Origin: Dyella nitratireducens
GTDB lineage: Bacteria > Pseudomonadota > Gammaproteobacteria > Xanthomonadales > Rhodanobacteraceae
Reading direction: 5' to 3'
NCBI RefSeq assembly: GCF_014642835.1
Contig: NZ_BMJA01000001.1
Coordinates: 849,263-913,262 of the forward strand
Length of the DNA stretch: 64,000 bases
Shown: positions 1 through 9,159 of the stretch, in pieces
Layout: every line of letters starts with the position of its first letter
Numbering within the stretch: the first letter of the stretch is position 1
Notes under the pieces: generated by a model
Told to the model about the DNA's origin: nothing
What the model saw: only the letters and a program-made list of their open reading frames with translations
The model's database searches: none
Made by a program: the position numbers and the translations under genes

Positions 1-131
1 TCGAGCAGTTGAATGCGATTTATGCGTCTTCGTTATTGCTTGTCAGCATCACCCATCACCAGATCTTGGTACAGCCCGTTTCCGCAAGCGCGCCGGCCAC
101 GACACCTGATGCGTCGACATCCCAACGATAG
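1..131 (+). CDS. virB7: VirB7, C-terminal end (5-prime truncated by window edge)
   Basis: An open frame runs from the window edge (codons in phase with base 3) to a TAG at 129-131, giving 42 residues and no start codon. The residues include LNAIYASS and ILVQPVSAS, which resemble the end of the N0 domain that xanthomonad VirB7 lipoproteins carry at their C-terminus. VirB7 is an outer-membrane lipoprotein of the core complex that binds VirB9. The position directly before virB8 is the expected one. The lipobox lies outside the window. The call rests on a short fragment plus gene order. Confidence 0.65.
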   Translation, partial: EQLNAIYASSLLLVSITHHQILVQPVSASAPATTPDASTSQR

Positions 132-188
132 CGATCAATACCCCGTAAACAGCGATTACTTGAGTTACGACTCTTTGCAGGTCTTGCC

Positions 189-1094
189 ATGTCAAGCAAA
201 AAATCGCGCGGCTCCCATATCGACAAATCGATAGCCGCTGCCGTCAACTTCGAAGTCACCATTGCCGACATTGCCAAGCGCAGTGAACGACGCGCATGGC
301 TCATCGCCGCGGTTTCGATCGTGCTGTCACTGATTCTTTTAGGCGGCTATTTCTATTTGCTGCCGCTCAAGGAAAAGGTGCCTTACGTCGTCATGGCCGA
401 TGCCTATACTGGCACCAGTTCGGTAGCGCGCCTTACCGGCGACTTCGCGCATCGTCAGATCACCACCAGCGAAGCCATCAATCGCAGCAACGTGGCGCAC
501 TTCGTGTTGGCGCGCGAATCCTACGACTGGGGCACCATTAGCATGCGCGATTGGCCCACCGTACTCACCATGGCCGCGCCGGACGTCGCGGCGGCATATC
601 GCAACTGGCTATCGCAGACCAACACGGAAGGTCCACTTGCCATGTACGGCAAGAACCAATCGATACGCATAAAAATCCTCAGCATCGTCCTGAACGACAG
701 CACACCCAACCAAACGCCAAAAAGTGCCACGGTGCGATTCCAGCGCCTGCTGTTCAACAACAGCAGCGGCGCTACCCAACCGCTGGACAGCAAGATCGCG
801 ACCCTGGTTTTCACCTATAAGCCAGATCTGCAAATGAATGATCAATACCGCGTCGAGAACCCGCTCGGCTTCCAGGTCACCCATTACCGCGTGGACGATG
901 ATTACGACACGCGCCCGCCGCCGAGCACTCCAACCAACGCGCAGCCCGCCGCATTGCCGGTTCCCACTGAAGAGAACACCACGCCTGATCCTTCCGGCAA
1001 CACACCTGCGCCAGTTCCTTCACCGAGCCCTGCACAGACGCAATCCATCAGCCCCAAGGCCAATCGAACCCTCCAGGAAATCGGCGCCCGATGA
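189..1094 (+). CDS. virB8: T4SS inner-membrane protein VirB8
   Basis: VirB8 is a bitopic inner-membrane protein of the type IV secretion channel whose periplasmic domain helps assemble the machine. The 301-residue product has a short charged cytoplasmic N-terminus, one membrane helix at about residues 36-58, and a periplasmic domain at about 65-235. A proline-rich tail of about 60 residues follows, longer than in classical VirB8. It follows virB7 and overlaps virB9 by 4 bases (ATGA), which suggests translational coupling. The ATG at 189 has only a weak ribosome-binding site. Confidence 0.93.
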   Translation: MSSKKSRGSHIDKSIAAAVNFEVTIADIAKRSERRAWLIAAVSIVLSLILLGGYFYLLPLKEKVPYVVMADAYTGTSSVARLTGDFAHRQITTSEAINRSNVAHFVLARESYDWGTISMRDWPTVLTMAAPDVAAAYRNWLSQTNTEGPLAMYGKNQSIRIKILSIVLNDSTPNQTPKSATVRFQRLLFNNSSGATQPLDSKIATLVFTYKPDLQMNDQYRVENPLGFQVTHYRVDDDYDTRPPPSTPTNAQPAALPVPTEENTTPDPSGNTPAPVPSPSPAQTQSISPKANRTLQEIGAR

Positions 1095-1855
1095 ACATGT
1101 CGATCCGAAACATCTTGCCGGTCATGTTGAGCCTCGCCTGCATGGCACTCACCACGCCTGCATCTGCCCAGGTGGTACAGCAGTACGAATACAAGTCCGA
1201 CGCGATCTATCCCGTTCGCGCCGGACTTGGCATCACCACGCAGATCGAGCTGAGCCCACACGAAAAGATTCTCGATTTCAGTACCGGCTTCAGCAACGGC
1301 TGGGATCTGACGCGCCGCGAAAACGTGTTTTATCTCAGGCCCAAGAACGTCGACGTGGATACCAACATGCTGATCCGCACCGCCACCCACTCCTACATCT
1401 TCGAATTGAAGGTGGTCGCCACCGATTGGAAAACGCTGGATCAGGCCAAGCGTGAAGGCGTGCAATACAAGATCAGCTTCACATATCCGGCCAATGCCAG
1501 CTTCTCCGATCAGGTAACCAAGCTGGATAAAACACCGGAGCTCGACGTGTCCCTGGTCAAGGGCCGCGATTACAACTTCCACTACGACTACGCTGTGCGC
1601 AATGACAAGACACCGTGGCTGGTGCCCGTCTACGTGTATGACGATGGCCAGTTCACCTATATCAAGCTGAGCGATTTGAAGCAATTTCCCAGCGGCAATT
1701 TTCCCGCTGTCTACATGCGCGAAACCGCTCATGGGCAGGATGCGCTGGTTAACACCACCGTCGAAGGCAACACCATCATCGTGCACGGCACCTATCCCTA
1801 CTTGGTCGTTCGACATGGCGACGATGTGGTCGGCTTGAGAAGGAACGCCCCGTGA
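1091..1855 (+). CDS. virB9: T4SS outer-membrane core complex protein VirB9
   Basis: VirB9 forms the core complex with VirB7 and VirB10. The 254-residue product starts with a cleavable signal peptide (hydrophobic segment to about residue 25, cleavage after Ala-Ser-Ala). It continues with a VirB9/CagX beta-rich domain that includes the FSTGFSNGWD stretch. The conserved C-terminal region at about 160-250 binds VirB7 and the outer membrane in homologues. Both ends overlap neighbours by 4 bases (virB8 and the GTG start of virB10). Confidence 0.94.
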   Translation: MNMSIRNILPVMLSLACMALTTPASAQVVQQYEYKSDAIYPVRAGLGITTQIELSPHEKILDFSTGFSNGWDLTRRENVFYLRPKNVDVDTNMLIRTATHSYIFELKVVATDWKTLDQAKREGVQYKISFTYPANASFSDQVTKLDKTPELDVSLVKGRDYNFHYDYAVRNDKTPWLVPVYVYDDGQFTYIKLSDLKQFPSGNFPAVYMRETAHGQDALVNTTVEGNTIIVHGTYPYLVVRHGDDVVGLRRNAP

Positions 1856-2991
1856 GCGCGCATATCCCCAACAATTCCAACCAACAAGCACAAGACAGCA
1901 ACGCCTATAGCAACCGCTATCTGCACACCCCTGCGCCCGACCTGGATGCCGGCACGCCCGTCCTGAAGTCACACGACATGGCGCGCCTCAACAAACGCGC
2001 AATGATCTTCATGGGTTTGATGGCAGCGATGCTGGTGTTGTTCGGCATCACATTCCTCAAGAACAGCATGGGACATAAACCCGAGGCCAAGCCCAAAGCG
2101 GAAACGGTCGTGGTGCCGGAAGCACCTCATACATTGGCGCCTCCGCCGCCAGCCCCCACTGCGGCACCTTCATCGCCCGCCACGCCACCGATCGGCCTGA
2201 TCAACAAGCCATCGGTACCGGTACTGTCGCAAGTCCCGGCACGACAAGGTCTCACGCTCCTTGAACGGCGCATGCAGGATGCGAGCGCAGCAGGCGGCGC
2301 ATCCGGTGACGGCCTGCAGAATCTGGCCACCCATCTTAGTGTGCCCGGCAATTCGTCAGCGCACATCGTGCCGGATACGCCAACCAGCGCGCAGCCGCTA
2401 ACCAACCCCGAAACCCTGATGACGCGCGGCACCTACATCCGGTGCGTGCTGGAAACACGCATCATCAGCGACATTCCCGGCTTCACCTCATGCATCGTCA
2501 CCGAGCCGGTGTATTCCTTTACCGGCCGCCGCCTGTTGCTGCCCAAGGGCTCCAAGGTACTTGGCAAGTACGAAAGCGGCCCACAGGGCAACCGCATGGT
2601 GGTGATCTGGGATCGCATCATCACGCCCAACGGCATCGACGTGAACATGGCCAGCCCTGGCGTGGATGAACTGGGCGGCGCCGGCCATCCCGGGCACCTT
2701 GACGAGCATTGGGCCAGCCGCATCAGTTCTGCCCTGTTGGTCAGCCTGCTCAGCGACGCGTTCTCGTATGAGGCTGCCAAACATGGCCCCAACACCGCCA
2801 GCATTTCCAATGGCGTGGTGGTGCAGACGCCGTTCCAAAGCAACACCGCGCAGACCTTGCAACAGCTTGCCGACCAGGCCGTACGCAAGTCGGCCAATCG
2901 TCCCGCTACCGTCACCATCAACCAAGGCACCATCGTCAACGTCTACGTCGCCAAGGACGTGGATTTCAGTGGCGTGGTCGCACGTTTTTAG
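1852..2991 (+). CDS. virB10: T4SS core complex protein VirB10
   Basis: VirB10 spans both membranes and relays energy state from the ATPases to the channel. The 379-residue product has a cytoplasmic N-terminus, a membrane helix at about residues 51-69, a proline/alanine-rich periplasmic linker at about 75-120, and the C-terminal TrbI/VirB10 beta-barrel domain from about 185. That domain contains the RGTYIRCVLETRI and LLLPKGSKVLG stretches seen in the family. The start is a GTG at 1852 overlapping the virB9 stop, with a GAAGGAA element upstream. Confidence 0.94.
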   Translation: MSAHIPNNSNQQAQDSNAYSNRYLHTPAPDLDAGTPVLKSHDMARLNKRAMIFMGLMAAMLVLFGITFLKNSMGHKPEAKPKAETVVVPEAPHTLAPPPPAPTAAPSSPATPPIGLINKPSVPVLSQVPARQGLTLLERRMQDASAAGGASGDGLQNLATHLSVPGNSSAHIVPDTPTSAQPLTNPETLMTRGTYIRCVLETRIISDIPGFTSCIVTEPVYSFTGRRLLLPKGSKVLGKYESGPQGNRMVVIWDRIITPNGIDVNMASPGVDELGGAGHPGHLDEHWASRISSALLVSLLSDAFSYEAAKHGPNTASISNGVVVQTPFQSNTAQTLQQLADQAVRKSANRPATVTINQGTIVNVYVAKDVDFSGVVARF

Positions 2992-3017
2992 ACAAGTGAC
3001 ACAAGGATTGATCGCAC

Positions 3018-4046
3018 ATGGACGCGACAACGGATATTGCCCAGGTATCGCACGATTTTCTCCAATACCAATACGAGGTTTTGGGCATACGTGAATTCAT
3101 GACCTCGCCTGACGTCACCGAAATCTGCATCAATCGTCCTGGCGAGCTGTACCTGGAAACGCGCAACGGCTGGCAGCGGATGGAAGTGCCTACACTGACG
3201 TTCGAGCGTGCACGCCAGTTCTGCACGGCGGTCGTCAACGAAAGCAACACCGGGCAGCGCATCACCGATACCGATCCGGCAGTTTCGCTCACCTTCCCCA
3301 CTGGCCAGCGAGCGCAGTTCGTGATTCCACCCGCCTGCGCGGCGGAAACCGTCTCCATCACCATCCGTTTGCCCGCCAAGCACACCATGACGCTCGATCA
3401 ATACCAGCAGGATGGCTTCTTCGATCATGTGCTGGAAGAAGGGCGGCAGCTTTCCGAGCACGACAAGCAACTGCTGCAACTGCGCGCGGAGCGCAACTAC
3501 GCGGAATTCTTCAAGCAGGCGGTACTGCACAAGAAAAACATCGTCGTCTCCGGTGCCACTGGCAGCGGCAAAACCACATTCATGAAATCGCTGGTGCATC
3601 ACATCCCGACAGAAGAACGTCTGGTCACTATCGAAGACGCGCGCGAGCTGTTCATTCCCCAGCCCAATGTGGTGCACTTGCTGTACTCCAAAGGGGGACA
3701 AAGCACGAGCAACGTCACCGCCAAGAGCTGCATGGAAGCCTGTCTGCGCATGAAGCCGGACCGCATCATTCTGGCGGAGCTGCGCGGCGACGAATCGTTC
3801 TATTTCATCCGCAATTGCGCATCGGGCCATCCCGGCTCCATCACCAGCTGCCACGCGGGCAGCACCGAGCAGACCTGGGATCAGCTGGCGTTGATGGTGA
3901 AGGCTTCCGTCGAGGGCGCGGGGCTGGAATTCGCCACCATCAAGCAACTCTTGAAGATGACCATCGACATCATCGTGCATATCAAGGCGCACGCCGGCCG
4001 CCGCTATATCACCGGCATCGATTTCGATCTGGCACGTAGCCATTGA
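3018..4046 (+). CDS. virB11: T4SS hexameric ATPase VirB11
   Basis: VirB11 is a cytoplasmic AAA-like ATPase that powers pilus assembly and substrate transfer. In the 342-residue product I see Walker A (GATGSGKTT, residues 179-187), an Asp box (TIEDARELF, about 204-212), Walker B (ILAELRGDE, about 251-259) and a His box (GHPGSITSCHA, about 270-280), in family order. The N-terminal half is the VirB11 N-terminal domain. It starts 26 bases after virB10 within the same operon. Confidence 0.95.
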   Translation: MDATTDIAQVSHDFLQYQYEVLGIREFMTSPDVTEICINRPGELYLETRNGWQRMEVPTLTFERARQFCTAVVNESNTGQRITDTDPAVSLTFPTGQRAQFVIPPACAAETVSITIRLPAKHTMTLDQYQQDGFFDHVLEEGRQLSEHDKQLLQLRAERNYAEFFKQAVLHKKNIVVSGATGSGKTTFMKSLVHHIPTEERLVTIEDARELFIPQPNVVHLLYSKGGQSTSNVTAKSCMEACLRMKPDRIILAELRGDESFYFIRNCASGHPGSITSCHAGSTEQTWDQLALMVKASVEGAGLEFATIKQLLKMTIDIIVHIKAHAGRRYITGIDFDLARSH

Positions 4047-4070
4047 CCTGGTACATCGGAGGACACACCC

Positions 4071-4901
4071 ATGCTTCCCGGATTGGAACTGATGACCTGC
4101 CCCAACCTGGCCGTATCGCCGGATGTGATGCGCCATCTGGCAAGCATCGAGTCCAGTCACAACCCTTATGCCATCGGCGTGGTCAACGGCCAGTTACAAC
4201 GCCAACCGGAAAACCTCGCCGAAGCGATCGCCACGGCAAACATGCTCGAAGCCGAGGGCTACAACTACTCCGTGGGCGTGGCGCAAATCAATCGCGCCAA
4301 TCTCGCCAAATACGGTCTCGATACCTACGAAAAAGCCTTCGACGCCTGCCTCAACCTCGCCGTGGGTTCGCGCATCCTTGCCGATTGCTACGTCAGCGCA
4401 GGCCAAAATTGGGGCAAGGCGTTCAGCTGTTACTACTCCGGCAACTTCGTCACCGGCTTCCGCGATGGCTATGTGCAGAAGGTCTACGAATCCATCGGCC
4501 GTAGCCTGCAAGTTGCACAAGCCAGCCCCATTCCATTGACCAACACAACGGGTGGAACGAACAACACCGACCCATCGATCAAACAGCCGATGGTGCTCAA
4601 GGAAAGCCCTTCGTATCGCGTTACGTTGCGCAGCGTGGCCCTGGACACCGCAACCAACACGCCGCAACTCCAAGCCACTTCACCGACAGATGCCGTGACT
4701 GCGACACCCACGTCAGTGCAACCGTCAGCGTCGGATGTCTTTGTGCCGATCGTACACAGCCCCGGTGATCCGACTACACCACTGCCAGCAGATGCCCACA
4801 GTACCGAAGCAGGCAACGCGACATCATCCCCAACTATCAAATCGGACGCGGATCCAACCGATCTGCAGCAGATGGGGAAAGACGATGCCTTCGTATTTTG
4901 A
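4071..4901 (+). CDS. virB1: T4SS lytic transglycosylase VirB1
   Basis: VirB1 locally cleaves peptidoglycan so the secretion apparatus can cross the wall. The 276-residue product begins directly with a soluble lytic transglycosylase domain. The likely catalytic Glu is residue 27 in ASIESSHNPYAIG, followed by SVGVAQIN and the conserved CYYSGNF segment. About 120 Ser/Thr/Pro-rich residues follow, probably disordered. No clear signal peptide is visible at this start; an upstream start is blocked by the 25-base spacer after virB11. A ribosome-binding site (CGGAGG) precedes the ATG. Confidence 0.9.
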   Translation: MLPGLELMTCPNLAVSPDVMRHLASIESSHNPYAIGVVNGQLQRQPENLAEAIATANMLEAEGYNYSVGVAQINRANLAKYGLDTYEKAFDACLNLAVGSRILADCYVSAGQNWGKAFSCYYSGNFVTGFRDGYVQKVYESIGRSLQVAQASPIPLTNTTGGTNNTDPSIKQPMVLKESPSYRVTLRSVALDTATNTPQLQATSPTDAVTATPTSVQPSASDVFVPIVHSPGDPTTPLPADAHSTEAGNATSSPTIKSDADPTDLQQMGKDDAFVF

Positions 4902-4972
4902 GTTCATGCATGTCTATGGACATGACGCATAGCGCATCCGTGCGCATCCACCCAACGAAAGGAAACCAACCC

Positions 4973-5380
4973 ATGATTTCAAGGAATCGCTTGTCCCGCA
5001 TCCATTCACTGACGTTGCTCGTGCTGGCCGCATCGCTGGTTCTGCCCAGCATGGGTTTCGCGCAAGATGCCAGCGAACTCACCCAGACCACCTGCGGCTT
5101 TTTCAGCAACATCAACACGGTGCTCAACGCCATCTCGATCGTGGTGGTCACGATCGCGGTCATGTTCTCTGGCTACAAAGTGGCCTTCAGCCATGCACGC
5201 ATCGCCGAGGTGACGCCCGTGCTGATCGGCGCCATCCTCATCGGTGCAGCCAGCCAGATTGCCAAGCTGTTCCTCTCCGGCTCCGCCGGCTCCTCGCAAT
5301 GCCAGGCCACTACCGGCCTCATTCCGCACGGCTTCGATCATGTCGCCGCAGTGGTCTACGCGGTGTTACCGCTGGTCTGA
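4973..5380 (+). CDS. virB2: T4SS major pilin VirB2
   Basis: VirB2 is the pilin subunit. I chose the ATG at 4973, which has GAAAGGAAA upstream and begins a good signal peptide (cleavage near residue 30, GFA-Q). A longer frame starting at 4898 overlaps virB1 and would bury the signal. The 135-residue product has the family layout: signal peptide, then two hydrophobic helices (about 44-67 and 80-101) separated by a short polar loop with GYKVAFSHARI. A C-terminal extension of about 30 residues follows, as reported for xanthomonad VirB2. Confidence 0.9.
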   Translation: MISRNRLSRIHSLTLLVLAASLVLPSMGFAQDASELTQTTCGFFSNINTVLNAISIVVVTIAVMFSGYKVAFSHARIAEVTPVLIGAILIGAASQIAKLFLSGSAGSSQCQATTGLIPHGFDHVAAVVYAVLPLV

Positions 5381-5383
5381 CGC

Positions 5384-5689
5384 ATGCACAAGAACGCCCT
5401 ATTCCGCGGCTGTACGCGCCCGCCCATGTTCATGGGCGTGCCGTACATACCGTTCATCCTCGGCGTGGGCACCTGCTTGTTGCTGTCGATGTACTTCAAC
5501 CTGCTGTTCCTGCTGCTGTTGCCGCCCGTCATCTTCGTGATGCGGCAGATGGCCAAACGCGACGAAATGATCTTCCGGCTGTTCGGGCTGCGCCTGCAGT
5601 TTCGCACCCGCGTACGCAACCTCAAGCAGCACGGTGACGAGTGGGTTTTCACGCCCAACAGTTACCGCGGACACAAGCCAAAACCCTGA
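5384..5689 (+). CDS. virB3: T4SS inner-membrane protein VirB3
   Basis: VirB3 is a small inner-membrane partner of VirB4. The 101-residue product has the usual short N-terminus (LFRGCTRPPMFMGVPY), a long hydrophobic hairpin at about residues 20-55 and a basic cytoplasmic C-terminus. It starts 3 bases after the virB2 stop and lies directly before virB4, the standard order. Confidence 0.93.
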   Translation: MHKNALFRGCTRPPMFMGVPYIPFILGVGTCLLLSMYFNLLFLLLLPPVIFVMRQMAKRDEMIFRLFGLRLQFRTRVRNLKQHGDEWVFTPNSYRGHKPKP

Positions 5690-5731
5690 CACCACGGCCG
5701 CCCTTACGGCGGCCCTTACACGATCACATGC

Positions 5732-8188
5732 ATGTTCAGCCCTGACGCTCCCATCAGCGACTTCATTCCCTTCTCCACCCACGTCTCGTCCCACGTGGTC
5801 AAGACCACGGGCGGCGACTTCCTCATCACGTGGCGCATGGGGGGCCTGCCTTTCGTAGGTCGCGAAGAGTGGGAGCTGGAGCACCGCCACAACAGCTTCA
5901 ACCGCCTGCTGCAAACCCTGCGTGCACCGGACTTCGCCAATGTCGCCTTCTGGAGCCACGACATACGTCGCCGCAGCCGCATCGCGCATTCACCGCATTT
6001 CCGCCAAGCCTTCAACCAGCAGCTCTCCGACGGCTATTTCAACAAGCTGTCGCAAGAAACGCTGATGCAGAACGAGCTGTACCTCACCATGCTCTACCGG
6101 CCCATCGTTACCGGCAAACGCCTCGTCGCCAGATCGGCCGATCTGGCCCAGCTGGAAGCCGAACAGGCACAGGCCGTCGCCAAGGTGATGGAGCTGGCCG
6201 ACAACGTCGAGGCCGCGCTCAAAGACTATGCGCCCCGCCAGCTAGGCATGGTGGAAGGCAGCAACGGCGTGATCTTCTCCGAGACCCTGGCCTTGTTCGG
6301 CTACCTGCTCAACCGCATCAATGATCCCGTGCCCGTGCTCAAGGCACCCGCGTATGCCTATCTGCCGGTAAGCCGCCATCGCTTTGCCAGCAAGAGCGGC
6401 GATTTCGTGATCACCACGCCCGAAGGCCGTCACCACTTCGGCGCGCTGCTCAATATCAAGGAATATCCCGAAGGCACCTATCCCGGCGTGCTCAACGATT
6501 TGAAGTATCTGGATTTCGAGTACGTGGTCACGCACTCCTTCAGCCCCATGGGCCGCCACGACGCACTAAAAGCGTTGGAGCGCACCAAGGGCATGATGAT
6601 TTCGTCCGGCGACAAGGCAGTCAGCCAAATCATCGAACTGGACCAAGCAATGGACCAACTCGCCTCCGGCAACTTTGTGCTCGGCGAATACCACTTCACC
6701 ATCGCGGTCTACGCACCCGACCAGAACACGCTCGCGCGTCATCTGGCCACCACGCGCGCCGCCCTGTCCAACGCCGGCTTCGTGTCGGTAAAAGAAGACC
6801 TCGCCTCCACCGCAGCGTTCTATGCGCAGCTGCCGGCCAACTGGCGCTATCGCACGCGCCTGGCCAACGTCAGCTCACTCAACTTCCTCGGCTTGTCGCC
6901 CCTGCACAACTTCGCCGGCGGCAAACCCGCTCACAATCCCTGGGGCGACTGCGTGACCGTACTGCAGGCCAGCAACGGCCAGCCTTATTACTTCAACTTC
7001 CACGCCACACATCCGTCGGAGAAATCCCTTGGCGAAAAAGCCATCGGCAATAGCTTGGTGATCGGCAAATCCGGCACCGGCAAAACGGCGCTGATCAATT
7101 TCCTGCTCAGCCAGGCGCAGAAGTTCGACCCGTGCCCCACCATTTTCTTCTTCGACAAGGATCGCGGTGCGGAGATTTTCGTGCGTGCCTGCGGCGGCAC
7201 TTACTTCGCCATCGAAAACGGCCAACCCACCGGCTTCAATCCATTCCAGTGCAAAGCCAACCAGGAAAACATCCAGTTCCTGATGGAACTGGTGAAGATT
7301 CTCGGTGGCAAAAGCGTCTACAGCGCCGGTGAAGAGCAAGACATTCACCGCGCCGTCACCAACGTGCTCGACACGCCTGCGCACCTGCGTACCCTCACCA
7401 ACCTGCAAAAGAGCCTGCCCAACCTCGGCGAAGACAGCCTGTTCGCACGCTTGCGCAAATGGACCGCCGGCAACGCCCTCGGCTGGGTCTTCGACAATCC
7501 CACCGACGCCATCGATCTCTCCCGCACGCCGATGGTGGCCTTCGACTACACCGACCTTTTGGATAACGCCCAGATTCGCGTACCGGTCATCCACTACCTG
7601 CTGCATCGCCTGGAATCGCTGATCGACGGCCGCCCGCTGATCTATGTGATGGACGAATTCTGGAAAGTGCTGGAAGGCGACAGTGGCCTGAAAGACTTCG
7701 CCAAGAACAAACAGAAAACCATCCGCAAACAGAACGGTCTCGGCATCTTCGCCACGCAAAGCCCGGAAGACGCACTTTCCAGTGATATCGCTGTCGCCCT
7801 GATCGAACAGACCGCCACCATGATCCTGCTGCCCAATCCCAACGCCAGCCGCGAGGATTACATCGAAGGGCTAAAGCTCACCGAAGCCGAATACCAGGAG
7901 GTCGTGAACCTGGATGAGCGCTCGCGGAAGTTCCTCGTCAAGCAAGGGCATGCCGCCGCGGTGTGCCAGCTGGATTTGAACGGACTCGACGATGCGCTGG
8001 CGGTGATCTCGGCCAGCACCGACAACATCCAGATTCTGCATGAGCTGCTTAAAGAACATGCCCAGGCAGCGGGTGTGAAGGTGGACGCGTTGCGGCCGGA
8101 GCAGTGGTTGGCGGCGTTTTATGAACATCGTAAGGGGCGCGGCAAAGCGAATGCTGCGATGCCTGCGCACACCCAGCGCTCCGAATGA
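5732..8188 (+). CDS. virB4: T4SS ATPase VirB4
   Basis: VirB4 is the large inner-membrane-associated ATPase required for pilus biogenesis and secretion. The 818-residue product has an N-terminal CagE/TrbE/VirB domain. The C-terminal ATPase domain carries Walker A (GKSGTGKT, residues 445-452), Walker B (YVMDEFWKVL, about 637-646) and a downstream TQSPEDAL motif. Length is normal for the family. The stop overlaps the spurious upstream start of virB5. A decayed copy of its last 60 or so codons is present at 13677-13858. Confidence 0.95.
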   Translation: MFSPDAPISDFIPFSTHVSSHVVKTTGGDFLITWRMGGLPFVGREEWELEHRHNSFNRLLQTLRAPDFANVAFWSHDIRRRSRIAHSPHFRQAFNQQLSDGYFNKLSQETLMQNELYLTMLYRPIVTGKRLVARSADLAQLEAEQAQAVAKVMELADNVEAALKDYAPRQLGMVEGSNGVIFSETLALFGYLLNRINDPVPVLKAPAYAYLPVSRHRFASKSGDFVITTPEGRHHFGALLNIKEYPEGTYPGVLNDLKYLDFEYVVTHSFSPMGRHDALKALERTKGMMISSGDKAVSQIIELDQAMDQLASGNFVLGEYHFTIAVYAPDQNTLARHLATTRAALSNAGFVSVKEDLASTAAFYAQLPANWRYRTRLANVSSLNFLGLSPLHNFAGGKPAHNPWGDCVTVLQASNGQPYYFNFHATHPSEKSLGEKAIGNSLVIGKSGTGKTALINFLLSQAQKFDPCPTIFFFDKDRGAEIFVRACGGTYFAIENGQPTGFNPFQCKANQENIQFLMELVKILGGKSVYSAGEEQDIHRAVTNVLDTPAHLRTLTNLQKSLPNLGEDSLFARLRKWTAGNALGWVFDNPTDAIDLSRTPMVAFDYTDLLDNAQIRVPVIHYLLHRLESLIDGRPLIYVMDEFWKVLEGDSGLKDFAKNKQKTIRKQNGLGIFATQSPEDALSSDIAVALIEQTATMILLPNPNASREDYIEGLKLTEAEYQEVVNLDERSRKFLVKQGHAAAVCQLDLNGLDDALAVISASTDNIQILHELLKEHAQAAGVKVDALRPEQWLAAFYEHRKGRGKANAAMPAHTQRSE

Positions 8189-8208
8189 ATTACAAGGAGA
8201 AATCACTC

Positions 8209-8952
8209 ATGTGTCGTTTTGCCCCTCGTCTTCGCCAAACCGATTTGATCCTCGGCCTGGGCTTGGCTCTCGGCCTCACTGCCACCTCCGCCTCCGCACA
8301 GACTGAGGTGGTGATCGATCCCTCAGCCATCGCCCAGAGCATAACCAACCTAGGCGAGGAGTTAGCCCAGATGCAGAAGCTATGGCAACTGGGGCAAGAC
8401 CAGCTCAACCAGTTGGTCAGTACCATCGACGGCCTGCGCAACCTTTCTCCCGGTTTCAGCAGCCCGGCCTTGCAATCCATCAGCGACAGCCAGCGTAACG
8501 ACCTCATCCGAATGAATTGCAAGACCACATCGGGCGGCCTTATCGGCAGCGCCTTGGACGCCCTGTTCTCCAGCTCATCATCCATCCAGGAACGCCAGCA
8601 AGCAATCTGCGCACAGATCGTTGCCACTCAAATCGATAAGTACAACCTGACCGTAGAGATGCTCAAGAACGTAGAGCAGCAAAGCAATTTCTTCACGGAA
8701 ATTGCCGGCATCATCGGAAATATCAAGAGCATTGCGGACTCCGGCCGCATCGCCGCCCACGCGCAGTCCTACAGCAATGCACTCACCACCGATATGGCCA
8801 ACTGGCGTACGCAGATGGATGCCAAGGATGCCATCATCCGCAACCTGCAGGCACAACAGGCTGTACTCGGCCGTGCCGCCCTCAATGGCAACGGCGCCTC
8901 CGACGCGATCAGCACAGGTGTATTGCTGGGTGTGCTCCAGGGGCTGAAATGA
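8209..8952 (+). CDS. virB5: T4SS minor pilin / adhesin VirB5
   Basis: VirB5 localises to the pilus tip and is the least conserved VirB protein. The ATG at 8209 has an excellent AAGGAG at 8194-8199 and opens a signal peptide ending near residue 30 (SASA-Q). The mature 217 residues are mostly helical, with heptad-like stretches (SITNLGEELAQMQKLWQLG) and the VirB5/TrbJ style of alternating polar helices. The position between virB4 and virB6 supports the call more than sequence identity does. Confidence 0.8.
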   Translation: MCRFAPRLRQTDLILGLGLALGLTATSASAQTEVVIDPSAIAQSITNLGEELAQMQKLWQLGQDQLNQLVSTIDGLRNLSPGFSSPALQSISDSQRNDLIRMNCKTTSGGLIGSALDALFSSSSSIQERQQAICAQIVATQIDKYNLTVEMLKNVEQQSNFFTEIAGIIGNIKSIADSGRIAAHAQSYSNALTTDMANWRTQMDAKDAIIRNLQAQQAVLGRAALNGNGASDAISTGVLLGVLQGLK

Positions 8953-9159
8953 ATCACTCTGCCGACGACCGGAACGCCATCTCAAGCTCAAGACAAACCT
9001 GCGCGCCTAAAGATGGATTGGCCACTACTGATCGCGCATTCGTCGTTCCAATGAAAGCTGAAATTCAATATCTCTCTTTTGAAAAGATGCTGACGCCAAG
9101 CTTTTCTCGCGACTCAAACCCGAGCATAGCCATGAGTGCGAGAACAAGGATGCTTGCTC

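Noticed and set aside
13-234. Open frame at the left edge beginning with an ATG at 13
   Set aside because: It is in a different phase from the VirB7-like frame, has no signal peptide and overlaps virB8.
902-1972. Open frame of 356 codons on the minus strand opposite virB8-virB9-virB10
   Set aside because: It spans three real genes with coupled starts and encodes no recognisable protein.
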